Translations under genes and position numbers: made by a program
From: Symsagittifera roscoffensis
Taxonomy: Eukaryota; Xenacoelomorpha; Acoela; Convolutidae
Length of the DNA: 62,000 nucleotides
NCBI RefSeq assembly: GCF_963678635.1
Contig: NC_087063.1
Location: forward strand, 69,461,617-69,523,616
Reading direction: 5' to 3'
Shown: positions 51,451 through 62,000 of the stretch, one piece after another
Position numbering within the stretch: the first letter of the stretch is position 1
How the letters are laid out: every line of letters starts with the position of its first letter
The notes under the pieces: generated by a model
The model's input: only the letters and a program-made list of their open reading frames with translations
What the model was told of the DNA's origin: nothing
Database searches by the model: none

Positions 51451-52588
51451 AAAAAATCAGTCAGAACACTTTCAAAAATTGCTAACCAACCATCACAAAA
51501 TCAGTCTTCACCGACATCATCCCAAGAAAACCCAACAATACCTACAACTACCCAAAACCCCCAAACATCCACACGAATTTCTTTCCAAGATAATCCATAC
51601 ATTTTTGGAGAACGACACGCTCGCTTATCCGAACCATTAGAACCAGTTCAGCGACAGGCACCCTAAGTGAACCAACATGTAACTTGTACCCCCCATTACC
51701 ACAAGAATTCAGTAGAGTAAGAAACATTAGTCAAAACCAAAATACACTTGAAATAAATAGACAAATTGTACATCCTCCACGAAACAGAAGTTTTCAAAGC
51801 CCTAGAGTTCATTTTGATATACCCCAATCACCAACACCAACTTCTTCAGAAAACCCAAATAGCACATTACCAGAAACTCCCCCACTCCTTACACAACGTA
51901 GCCCCTCAAGTATACCCTCAGATTACTTAGGTTCAACACCAACATCTGAACAAATACGTGAAAAACCCTTTAACCCCCCAATTCCACAACACGACTACCA
52001 TATTGGACAACGCACTCATATACACAAGGTGAACCAAACTTAGTAAACGACCCAATAGATTTTTCTACGGATACAACATCATCATCACTACTAGAAACAT
52101 TATCACTACCGTCAACACCATCATTAAGCCAGATTTCACTGCCGCTTTTCTCTTTCAATTTTCCAAATAACCTCGACGCTAGATATCGAGAACAATCATC
52201 AACAAATATCCCTTTACTATTAGATTGGAACACCTTCATAGCACCCCCACCATTATTTGGACAACATCAAGAAAGTAACCGACTCCACAGTTGGGCACTC
52301 AATAGACTACAATATAGACAAGATATCCAGGAAGATATTCGTGAACACAATAATCAAATACTCCAACAAAATAGTCTCCAATTAAAATTCGAAATCACGA
52401 TCAAACTTAATAATTTTGTTCAACATCCTTACCCAAAAAATCCACCAAATATAACAGCTCAATCGCTACCACCACCATTTATAACAACTGAAGTAATATA
52501 TAAGTACGATAAAAATACCAAAAACACAATTGGTTATATAACATTTTATAACCCATACTCAGGATTATCATACAGATGTATATTCTAA
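51451..52588 (+). pseudogene. ATG-less frame remnant, duplication unit 1
   Basis: Homologue of 12505-13641, also with no usable in-frame ATG. A 1-nt loss near 51661 (caggcaccctaag) and later shifts break it. It overlaps the env start at 52576. Confidence 0.7.
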
Positions 52589-54020
52589 AAATATTAACAT
52601 TTCAACACGTCTTTTTTCTAATATTTTCCGACCAGAACACAAATCCTTCTCCTCGCACAGGACCCCAGGATTTATTAGTAACACACTACGATTGTGAAGA
52701 AAACGAACAAAAAACACTACACAAATATGCAATAAATCAAGTATCACAATGCGAAACAGAATCACAAGCTATAGAAACTACAAATGTAATAGCAACACTG
52801 TATTCAAAAGCCCGAGCAACAGCAGTCACAGGATATAAATTTACAGCAACCTTTTCCGAAAAGAAAGTACATTGTTCACAAGTTTCAAACGGAAATAAAA
52901 ACAGACTCGATCACGAATCATTCTATCAAAGTAATATAGAACGACTCCTACATCTATATCCCGATGATTGTAAAAACAAACTACTCAGACTAAACATCAC
53001 AAGAAATAAAAACACAGACAGGAAACTAGTAATTGTCCAAGTCTTTGCCGATACTGTACACCAAGCACAGCTTGAAAGATATCAAGGACAAATAAAACTA
53101 GACAAAAAAAACCATACTAGACGAAAACAACCCATAAGAAAAAGTAAATCCATCCCGAAAACAAAGTAATGATTTTAGAAATATTCATGATATAGAAAAT
53201 AAATTAACACGTTTCCAAATATATCAAGAAACAGAAATTGCATGCAAATACAGAAACCCACTTTATAAAACACAATATTCTGAAATACTTGTCGAATACG
53301 AAAAAGGTTTTGACATGACTACTGGAAAAATAAAATTTGACCCTTATGCTACAAGTCATCCTCTAAATGAAGGAACATCATTCATACTAGTTAACTTTCA
53401 AAAAAGCACAGGTCAACCTGGTGGAAAACAAAAGCCCCATGACAGTAGAAGTACACGTTTACAAGAACTATCACTAATGAATAACACCTACTTCGGTAAT
53501 ATCCATTATGATATTCACTTAGATATGAATTTAGACAACACAATTAGTCGAATTTTTCAAGAAATGTCACTCTCCGAATTAGAAACACTTCACCAATTAT
53601 GCGAATTGGAAAGGACACAAATCCTACAATCACTCGCACTAGCAGTATTAAAAATACCCTACGCAGGATACTTATTGTCAGGAAATAGATCAAATTTTCT
53701 AGACTACGAAGGAAATATTTTATGGTTTTATACTTGTACCAAAAAAGTATCACCACTATATGTTTTTGAAGATAAACGTTGTTATAAAAGAATCCTTTTA
53801 TTCTATAAAAAAAAGTACATTTTGTCGACACACTTCAAGACGAACATATTTTTGGGATACCGCAGTCCCATGTGGATCAGAAAACAGCCACAATTAGTAC
53901 AATTGAAGCCTGATGAAGATAAATACTATCTCCTTACTCCATACCCTACGTTAATGCAATCACTCAAAAAATTTTCACCCGAAAGCGTCAGAGCTATTGC
54001 TCGTAATCCAAATATTGATT
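52576..54020 (+). pseudogene. Env 5' part, duplication unit 1
   Basis: Starts like the 872-aa env, with a signal peptide, but lacks about 400 nt of the ectodomain (equivalent to residues about 172-315 of element 1) near 53110-53165. Further shifts occur near 53812 and 53890. It is cut off by the duplication junction at the codons equivalent to about residue 600. Confidence 0.75.
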
Positions 54021-56616
54021 TACAATAAACATAAATTTCTCCACTAGAAAAAATCAATCAGAACACTTTCAAAAATTGCTAACCAACAATCACAAAATCA
54101 GTCTTCACCGACATCATCCCAAGAAAACCCAACAATACCTACAACTACCCAAAACCCCCAAACATCCACACGAATTTCTTTCAAAGATAATCCATACACT
54201 TTTGGAGAACGACACGCCCGCTTATCCGAACCATTAGAACCAGTTCAGCGACAGGCACCCTAAGTGAACCAACATATAACTTGTACCCCACATTACCACA
54301 AGAATTCAGTAGAGTAAGAAACATTAGTCAAAACCAAAATACACTTGAAATAAATAGACAAATTGTACATCCACCACGAAACAGAAGTTTTCAAACCCCT
54401 AGAGTTCATTCTGATATACCCCAATCACCAACACCAACTTCTTCAGAAAACCCAAATAGCACATAACCAGAAACTCCCCCACTCCTTACACAACGTAGCC
54501 CCTCAAGTATACCCTCAGATTACTTAGGTTCAACACCAACATCTGAACAAATATGTGAAAAACCCTTTAACCCCCCAGTTCCACATCACGACTACCATAT
54601 TGGACAACGCACTCATATACACAAGGTGAACCAAACTTAGTAAACGACCCAATAAATTTTTCTACGGATACAACATCATCATCACTACCAGAAAAATTAT
54701 CACCACCGTCAACACCATCATTAAGCCAGATTTCACTGCCGCTTTTCTCTTCCAATTTTCCAAATAACCTCGACGCTAGATATCGAGAACAATCATCAAC
54801 AAATATCCCTTTACTATTAGATTGGAACACCTTCATAGCATCCCCACCATTATTTGGACAACATCAAGAAAGTAACCGACTCCACAGTTGGGCACTCAAT
54901 AGACTACAATATAGACAAGATATCCACGAAGATATTCGTGAACACAATATTCAAATACTCCAACAAAATAGTCTCCAATTAAAATTCGAAATCACGATCA
55001 AACTTAATAATATTGTTCAACATCCTTACCCATTAAATCCACCAAATATAACAGCTCAATCGCTACCACCACCATTTATAACAACTGAAGTAATATATAA
55101 GTACAATAAATATACCAAAAACACAATTGGTTATATAACATTTTATAACCCATACTCAGGATTATCATACACATGTATATTCTAAAAATATTAACATTTC
55201 AACACATCTTTTTTCTAATGTTTTCCGACCAGAACACAAATCATTTTCCTCGCACAGGACCCCAGGATTTATTAGTAACACTACGATTGTGAAGAAAACG
55301 AACAGCAAACACTACACAAATATGCAATAAATCAAGTATCACAATGCGAAACAGAATCACAAGCTATAGAAACTACAAATGTAATAGCAACACTGTATTC
55401 AAAAGCCCGAGCAACAGCAGTCACAGGTTATAAATTTACAGCAACCTTTTCCGAAAAGGAAGTACATTATTCACAAGTTTCAAACGGAAATAAAAACCGA
55501 CTTGATCACGAATCATTCTATCAAAGTATTATAGAACGACTTCTACATCTAAATCCCGATGATTGTAAAAACGAACTACTCAGACTAAACATCACAAGAA
55601 ATAAAAACACAGACAGGAAACTAGTAAATTTCCAAGTCTTTGCCGATACTGTACACCAAGCACAGCTTGAAAGATATCAAGGACATATAAAACTAGACGA
55701 AAAAAACCAATACCAGATAAAAAATACCCATACAAAAAAGTAAATTTATCCCGAAAACAAACTAATGATTTTATAAATACTCATGATATAGAAAATAAAT
55801 TAAAACGTTTCCAAACATATCAAGAAACAGAAATTGCATGCAAATACAGAAACCCACTTTATAAAACACAATATTCTGAAATACTTGTCGAATACGAAAA
55901 AGGTTTCGACATGACCACTGGAAAAATAAAATTTGACCCTTATGCTACAAATCATCCTCTAAATGAAGGAACATCATTCATACTAGTTAACTTTCAAAAA
56001 AGCACAGGTCAACCTGGTGGAAAACAAAAGCCCCATGACAGTAGAAGTACACGTTTACAAGAACCATCACTAATGAATAACACCTACTTCGGTAATATCC
56101 ATTATGATATTCACTTAGATATGAATTTAGACTACACAATTAGTCGAATTTTTCAAGAAATGTCACTCTCCGAATTAGAAACACTTCACCAATAATGCGA
56201 ATTGGAAAGGACACAAATCCTACAATCACTCGCACTAGCAGTATTAAAAATACCCTACGCAGGATACTTATTGTCAGGAAATAGATCAAATTTTCTAGAC
56301 TACTAGGGAAATATTTTAATGTTTTATCCTTGTACCAAAAAGGTATCACCACTATATGTTTTTGAAGATAAACGTTGTTATAAAAGAATCCTTTTATTCT
56401 ATAAAAAAAAGTACATTTTCTCGACACACTTCAAGACGAACATATTTTTGGGATACCGCAGTCCCATGTGGATTAGAAAATAGCCACAATTAGTACAATT
56501 GAAGCCTGATGAAGATAAATACTTTCTCCTTACTCCATACCCTACGTTAATGCAATCACTCAAAAATTTTTCACCCGAAAGCATCAGAGCTATTGCTCGT
56601 AATCCAAATATTGATT
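54021..56616 (+). repeat. Internal tandem duplication, unit 2 (2596 bp)
   Basis: Second unit. It shares most lesions of unit 1, including the env deletion and the caggcaccctaag shift, but has its own extra stops, so the element was already damaged when it was duplicated. Confidence 0.9.
54045..55185 (+). pseudogene. ATG-less frame remnant, duplication unit 2
   Basis: As in unit 1, with an added stop (cacataacc near 54462). It ends at TAA 55183-55185, overlapping the env ATG at 55173. Confidence 0.65.
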
Positions 56617-57442
56617 TACAATCAATTGGAATATAATCTAAATCAGATATCCAACATCACATTAGAACACAACAATTTCAAGAATTATTAATACAAATGG
56701 ACACTATACGAAGACAGTCAATTGACCAAAAATTTAAGAAAATTTGCCGAAACCGCAGGATTTGCAGATATTTATACACAAGATTATAGCGGATATTTTA
56801 AAGACACTAAAGACTATATATATATTTAAACGGTGAAATGTACAGACCACAGGATATTTCCCCTATAAATATTTTCAGTTTTGTCACCCTAAAAAATGAA
56901 ATTCTAGGATTTCTAAGATGGCCCTATTACATCTTAGAAAAGTTAACTATCTTATACGCAATGTTTAACTTTATAGGATTTCTTTTCTCATTTTTAAAAG
57001 GAATCTATAACACATGCGCTATACACACACAAGTAAACAGACAAGCAAGTGTAGCACGCATACTGTTTAAAGGATGTTTTGGAATTTTTTCATCATCAAT
57101 AAACAAAATACTTCTAGACGCACAAATAAAAGAATATAACACGAAAATATCCACAAGACAGAAAAAGTTCTACGACGAAGAACATATTAATATAGAAATA
57201 ACAACTACCGCACCACAGTTGCCACCCCTACCACAAAACCATCCATTATCATTAGTCCCATGTAACTTCCGAAGCTTAGCAATCACAAATAATCCAAATT
57301 CTAGACCAAATATACCACAAAGTCTCATCCAACATTTAATGACACATCATTCACAAAATGATAATACATACGAACAATTTATAGAACAACCCCACACCGC
57401 CACTTTTCAGTCTCAAAATAATCATTTTTTAGCCCACGATGA
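55173..57442 (+). pseudogene. Env remnant, duplication unit 2 and the unique 3' part
   Basis: Carries the same central deletion, several stops (for example near 56193 and 56305) and shifts. The membrane-anchor region and cytoplasmic tail survive as an open piece from about 56838. The conserved ATGA junction with the next gene is present at 57439-57442, but a T run one base shorter shifts the env frame just before it. Confidence 0.75.
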
Positions 57443-59252
57443 GCCGACAACTTGGATCCCTACATCTCTCAAATTCCCACCCAGACAACCTCCAAACTCA
57501 AATCCCAATAATCCCACTTTTTAACTTCCCACCACCCGAATTTCCGATTATTAATATATCATCAAGCACGAATTCTGATACTAACTCAGATATTTCAGTT
57601 TTATACTCTATCTCACAATTTAATAACCCTAATGTAGAAACCCCTGACGAATTTGCAGACTCCGAACCATCTCCATCAAATAATATTCAGACCAACTCCT
57701 CAGTTTTTTCAAAACCCCCTTTTCAACCAATTCCATCAAATAGTTCACTCCCATCCGTTTCCACTCCTTCTTATGCCTCGCAAGTGACCCCAACCTACTC
57801 TCCACTTCACTCCGACAGATCATATAATAATTCTCCAGATACCCCCCCCCCCCAAATTTCCCAGGAACTCGAGAATTTTATTACCTTACAACAACAGTTA
57901 ATACACCCTAACACCCTCACAATACATCAAATATCATCCACAATAGAATCCTCAAACCCACCTACTCCTACACCCTCCTCAGCTTACACTGCATCATTAA
58001 CACAATCATCCACATCCACCGAAACACCTAGTAGCACTCACCGAGCTTATCGAACTTTTAAACGAAAATTCCCGAATCACCCGTTCCCGACTAAACCCGG
58101 AACAGCCTGCGAATATATTAATCACCCGCAGCACACCAACACGAAAAACTTTCTAGCAATCACTTTACCCTCATTTCCACAATATACATTAAACACACCT
58201 AACAATACTAATGACACACGTAGTTTTGCAGATGAACATGTTTTAATGCCAGCACTTCTTTGGACAGCTTATTATCATTTTACTAACCCCATTTGCCTAC
58301 CACTAACTAATACTCATGACAACATAGAAAAGAACAAAGACATGTTATATAGACTAACTACAACACTAACAGCTAGACAATTTACTTACGTAGGATATAA
58401 AAAGTTACTAAAAACATTCACTGCACCCCGAGCTAACGAATTTACAATAGAATTTTACAACCATAATATCATCCGACCTAATCAAGACCAATTTTTAGAT
58501 GAAGACCGCTTCACTAACCCGCAATTAACAGAAAAAATTTTCATCAAAACGTCATACGTATTCACACTTAATATTTTTGATAGAAAGTATGATCACATCA
58601 TTTCCCAATCAGTAGCTGATATTCAAGCTTACGAAAGTTTCCATGACAAATTTCAGTTATTTTCACTAACCTTTCACTTTCTTTCACCACGTGAACGCGA
58701 TTTGCACTGTTCCCACGATATTATGTTACGCACTAAACAAACCCACACATATACATACTGTCGTTTTATCCAAAATCATTTTGATTTGCAAACCCCATCA
58801 AGACAACCTCACCATCATTTTCAGTTTTTTAACTCAAAATTCACGTCACCATTTTTCTTTAATTTTATTGCATCAAACATACTAACCTCCACGGCATCCT
58901 TCCCAACAATGACCCAGTAACCCAATTGTATATATTTTGTCCCATCACGAAGACCTTTAACGCCGAAGAATCCAGACCCTTACTAATCCCGCATGAGTTT
59001 ATCCAGCCTATAGAAATACCAATATTAGACTTCATTCACAATACTAAATATAATCATAAAATATATAACCTCATTTAAAAAACACCTTACGAGTTTGCAG
59101 TAGGCACCGAAGAACTAAAAATCATTAAAGCACTTCAATTGCTTTGGCCACTGCTCCAAACTAAAAACATCATTCGCATACTAGCCAAATTACTAACAAC
59201 ATCAGATATGATACACGATATCTTCCCCCACGGCTTTTTCCCAGACGATTAA
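57439..59252 (+). pseudogene. 601-aa unknown protein, element 2 copy (frameshifted)
   Basis: Open for 493 codons and well conserved in the folded region from about codon 200. A small indel near 58890-58915 shifts it, and the remainder aligns in another frame to the TAA at 59250-59252, with one more stop near 59078. Confidence 0.75.
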
Positions 59253-59255
59253 CAG

Positions 59256-59339
59256 GTAAGTATAATTTAAAACACTGTTCACGAATAAATTTAAATTAGT
59301 ACTGACCATTTTTTATTAATGTTTCATTTAAATTTCCAG
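59256..59339 (+). other. 84-bp intron, element 2
   Basis: Donor CAG|GTAAGTAT, branch-like tactgac near 59319 and acceptor aatttccag at 59338-59339. It occupies the same place as the intron of element 1, 3 nt after the stop. Confidence 0.55.
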
Positions 59340-60859
59340 TCTTCACACCACGATCACCTACAAAACAGAAAAGAAAATTAAAATTAAAAACTTGTTAAAT
59401 TCTCTTAAAATTCATTAATTTCTTGCACTAAATAAAATAATAAAATATACCAAATATAGTAATTTAATCTATAAATTATTTCCCCATGAAGCAGTAAAAT
59501 TAATTACGATGAAAATTTATATTTTTAAATTTCCCCCAAACGCAGTAAAATTCAAATTCTATGCAATATATTGATAAAATGAGAAAGCAGTACTAACCTT
59601 TTGATATTATCATTCAATCGCACAAGAATTCTATCCAAACTCGCACAGCTCGCCCAAGAAGAATTGTTTAAATAATGATTTTAAGTTTCAAGTTTTCACA
59701 CTCAACAACTCTAACACACGATAACAAGTTTCAAATTTCCCTTTAACCCGGTTGGAAAGGAATTATATACTAAACCAAACTAACCAACCCAGCTTACTAA
59801 ACACCACAAATCATAAAATAACAGCATGACTAAGAAAAGAAAACTAACGGTACCCAAACCGGATTAACCCAGTTTAAAACTGGATAATTTATTATTTTGA
59901 AGACTATTATAAAGTCTAAAAAAGAAATAATAAAACACAAAAAAGTCGCAAGACAAACCCATACCAAAAACAATTTGATTTTTGAAAAAAGGACACAACC
60001 AAAGTAACATAAGAAATACTAACATAAACCCAACATAAAACGTTATCACATAACAGGATTTCTCAAAGAAACAGCATGAAATCATACTCCCATTCCTGGC
60101 CTAACCCACCAGAGAAGACGTCCTGGGCATGCTCTATAGCCGGCCTAACCCACCGCGCTACATCCACGCTTTGTGACCACACTTCTTTTTTTAATAAGAG
60201 GTACTCAAGGGTGAGTAACTCTTCAAAATAACCAAACTAAAACAAAACGCTTTTGTGAAAACGATTAACTAAAATCATGATAAAAAAATTGGATTAACAT
60301 AACTTTATAAAATGTAAAATGTAAATCATACTTTGCAGTATATAGATCAATACACAACAACAAAGACGAAAATCCAAAGACTAGATGATCCCATCACACT
60401 CGAACAAAGGAATGGCTAAGCACAACCGACATGCCGTCCTTAATCACAACTCAAAGGATTTAGAGTACGACTTGACTCCGCAGAAAAAGACTTCATTGAA
60501 CTAGACCAATGACCACCTCGATGTTCATGTATACGTACAGATCCGAGTTACGAGGCATCCCTTCCACACACGATCTCCACGCCATTCCCAGACGAGGTTG
60601 CACACAAAACAAGTTCTCTACATAATACAGAAAAACCCTTCATAGCAAATCATTTTGAAATCAGATTGATTTCATTGGGGATCACAGTCGTTGTCAAAAG
60701 ACGACGCAACAATTTTATGTCCCTAATTCCAGCGTCGTGGAACTTCTTCTCCAAGAGGAACCGGACAAGAATATGATGTTCGCCAAATACCAACGTTCAT
60801 CATCCATCCTTCAAATTGCAGAAAGATAACTCTAAAAAACTCTGTAAAACCCGGATGGG
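59340..60859 (+). other. 3' untranslated region, element 2
   Basis: Collinear with 18140-19664. The gcagtaaa repeats, the ccagttt/aaactgg fold-back (near 59870) and the GC-rich palindromic block (about 60095-60165) are preserved. No gene is seen. Confidence 0.5.
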
Positions 60860-61270
60860 TGGAACCTGATCTAAACTACATTTTATAATAGGATAAATTG
60901 GATATTTTACCACTGTAAAATATTTAATATTAACCAATCACAATCCATCTAACTAACAACCCACTTACTTGTAAGTGTTGAAATTACTTGTAATTTCAGC
61001 ACCAGAGAGATTTGAATTTAACTTAGAAATTAGTTGCCTCCTCAAGAGAACTTCAGCTGCCGCAATAAACCAGTATACTCTAGATCTATTGAGCCTAGCA
61101 GAGATTAGTTAAACACCCTGAGACTAGTAAGTATAAGAGTAAGATTAGGATCGGTATTAGACTAAGAAGTTGCACGAATCTATCCGGCCGAAAATAAGAT
61201 AGCGTGACGAGCAGACGGTGTACCCTATCCGAAATTACTCTATGAGTTAACAACCTTCGGTTATAACTCA
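60860..61270 (+). repeat. Right LTR of element 2 (411 bp)
   Basis: Full-length LTR with stem-loop (60975-61002) and AATAAA (61064-61069). It is followed by the target duplication attg at 61271-61274. Confidence 0.93.
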
Positions 61271-61274
61271 ATTG

Positions 61275-61717
61275 ACACTTTCTCAAAAAAAGCCGATTTC
61301 TCAGATAGTAATGTGAGAAAATTTCTGCGCAACTTTGATATTGCATGTGAGTAACTTTGATTTGATTTGAAATAAAAAAAACCTCCAAATTCTGAAAATA
61401 GGCTCAAGCTTGTCGGTGATGACTTCTACAAGTCTGGTTTGATTGAAAACGCAACCCGCGATCTTTGATATACATTCCATGAAACAAATAGACTAACAGA
61501 CATAAAAATAGATGCCGTTAAAGCATATGGAAAAATAAGTTGCCGTTAAAGCATATGGAAAGTTTTGTTTGGTGGTGCCTTCAAGTGACAGGGTCAATGC
61601 AACACTCGGAGGAAATTTTTTTGACATGATTCAAAAAACAATTCAACAAGTTTCAGTTAAAATTGAGCGTTTTTAGGTTCCGTTTTGCGTAATTTTATAT
61701 TGAGACTATACGTGACA
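61275..61717. other. Host DNA right of element 2
   Basis: Possibly contains coding fragments, because GC content rises around 61410-61470 and gtgagt and tag splice-like signals occur near 61348 and 61402. No frame could be assembled with confidence. Confidence 0.3.
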
Positions 61718-61894
61718 ATGAACTCGGCGCGAGTGAAGTTTTTTGTTCCGTACATTATCTTTAGCGCGGCTTTTGCAGTCGCAACAGCAATTGTGGACGG
61801 CTACCCGAGTGGCATGAATGTCAGAGCCGCGGTGCAAATTTCGAGCAGAAAAAAGAAGGAAAAACAGTTCTACAACTTACAAGACAACATTTGA
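61718..61894 (+). CDS. Possible short protein with signal peptide (58 aa)
   Basis: From the internal ATG at 61718: a short basic start, a hydrophobic run (about residues 7-27), then a basic tail with KKKEK. The stretch is more GC-rich and has more balanced codons than its surroundings, which suggests real coding. It could be a first exon or a small secreted or membrane protein. I recognise no family, and the frame stops inside a strong palindrome. Confidence 0.25.
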   Translation: MNSARVKFFVPYIIFSAAFAVATAIVDGYPSGMNVRAAVQISSRKKKEKQFYNLQDNI

Positions 61895-61908
61895 TTGTCT
61901 TGTAAGTT
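61874..61908. repeat. Perfect 14-bp-arm palindrome
   Basis: aacttacaagacaa, loop catttga, ttgtcttgtaagtt. The origin is unknown; it may be a transposon end or footprint. Confidence 0.7.
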
Positions 61909-62000
61909 ATCTCGTAATCAACCTTCAAGGGAATACTAAAAAAACTTGATCAGAAACAATCAGCTTAAATCTTTAACATGATTAACCTCATTATAATAAA

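Larger units (their letters stand above)
51424..54020 (+). repeat. Internal tandem duplication, unit 1 (2597 bp)
   Basis: Runs from the end of the 62-aa frame through the ATG-less frame and about two thirds of env. It is repeated directly at 54021-56616. The 6-nt phrase tacaat marks all three borders (51424, 54021, 56617). Confidence 0.9.
40482..61270 (+). mobile_element. Element 2: old, decayed copy of the same giant retroelement (20.8 kb)
   Basis: Same order as element 1, with LTRs of 380 and 411 bp that differ at about 14 aligned positions by eye plus a 31-nt gap. Target duplication attg. The large genes carry many stops and frameshifts, a short local duplication interrupts gag near 42755, and a 2.6-kb segment is duplicated in tandem at 51424-56616. 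Its length exceeds element 1 only because of that duplication. It cannot make its own proteins but shows which parts of element 1 are conserved. Confidence 0.93.

Overview
The window is AT-rich animal (invertebrate) DNA. It contains no bacterial-style genes. Two copies of one very large LTR retroelement, both on the + strand, fill about two thirds of it. Element 1 (1158-20074, 18.9 kb) is young: its two 410-bp LTRs look identical by eye, it has a 4-bp target duplication (atat), and all its large frames are open. Element 2 (40482-61270, 20.8 kb) is an older, decayed copy of the same family: 380- and 411-bp LTRs with about 14 mismatches by eye, target duplication attg, many stops and frameshifts, and an internal 2.6-kb tandem duplication.

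Element 1 is laid out as LTR, primer-binding site, a conserved 77-codon leader frame, about 0.9 kb of hairpin-rich leader, a basic 155-aa frame that overlaps the start of gag, and one 2740-aa Gag-Pol. The Gag-Pol carries capsid, CCHC knuckle, Arg/Asn/Ser/Tyr-rich tail, aspartic protease, RT, RNase H and a DD35E integrase with a GPY motif, in Ty3/Gypsy order. A compact 3' gene block follows: two small hydrophobic frames, a 378-codon frame with no ATG, an 872-aa envelope-like glycoprotein that resembles chuvirus (Jingchuvirales) glycoproteins, and a 601-aa protein I cannot identify. Neighbouring frames in this block overlap by 4-13 nt or lie within a few nt of each other. A conserved 84-87 bp intron lies 3 nt after the last stop codon, followed by about 1.5 kb of structured 3' sequence and the right LTR. 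Comparing the two copies tells apart the conserved parts (77-aa frame, 62-aa membrane protein, splice sites, LTR hairpin) from the drifting ones. The element looks like a complex, env-bearing retrovirus-like entity with several uncharacterised genes. This is the main candidate for an undescribed system.

Between the elements (20075-40481) is a host region with a minus-strand family of TIR-domain genes. One copy (31492-32977) can be modelled as two exons joined in matching phase, giving a 182-aa protein with an N-terminal signal peptide or anchor followed by a TIR domain. A second TIR exon is intact at 22239-22675. Three decayed relatives lie at about 29.1, 33.7 and 35.8 kb, the last two inside a 2.15-kb tandem duplication. 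The region is littered with short non-autonomous DNA transposons: hAT-like elements with CAGGGGCGGAT ends, fold-back elements of about 190 bp, and a 0.7-kb element with CCCGG ends. It also has GA microsatellites and a 96-bp tandem repeat.

The host is uncertain. AT-richness, dense short transposons and small TIR genes would fit a rotifer or another small invertebrate, but nothing here settles it.
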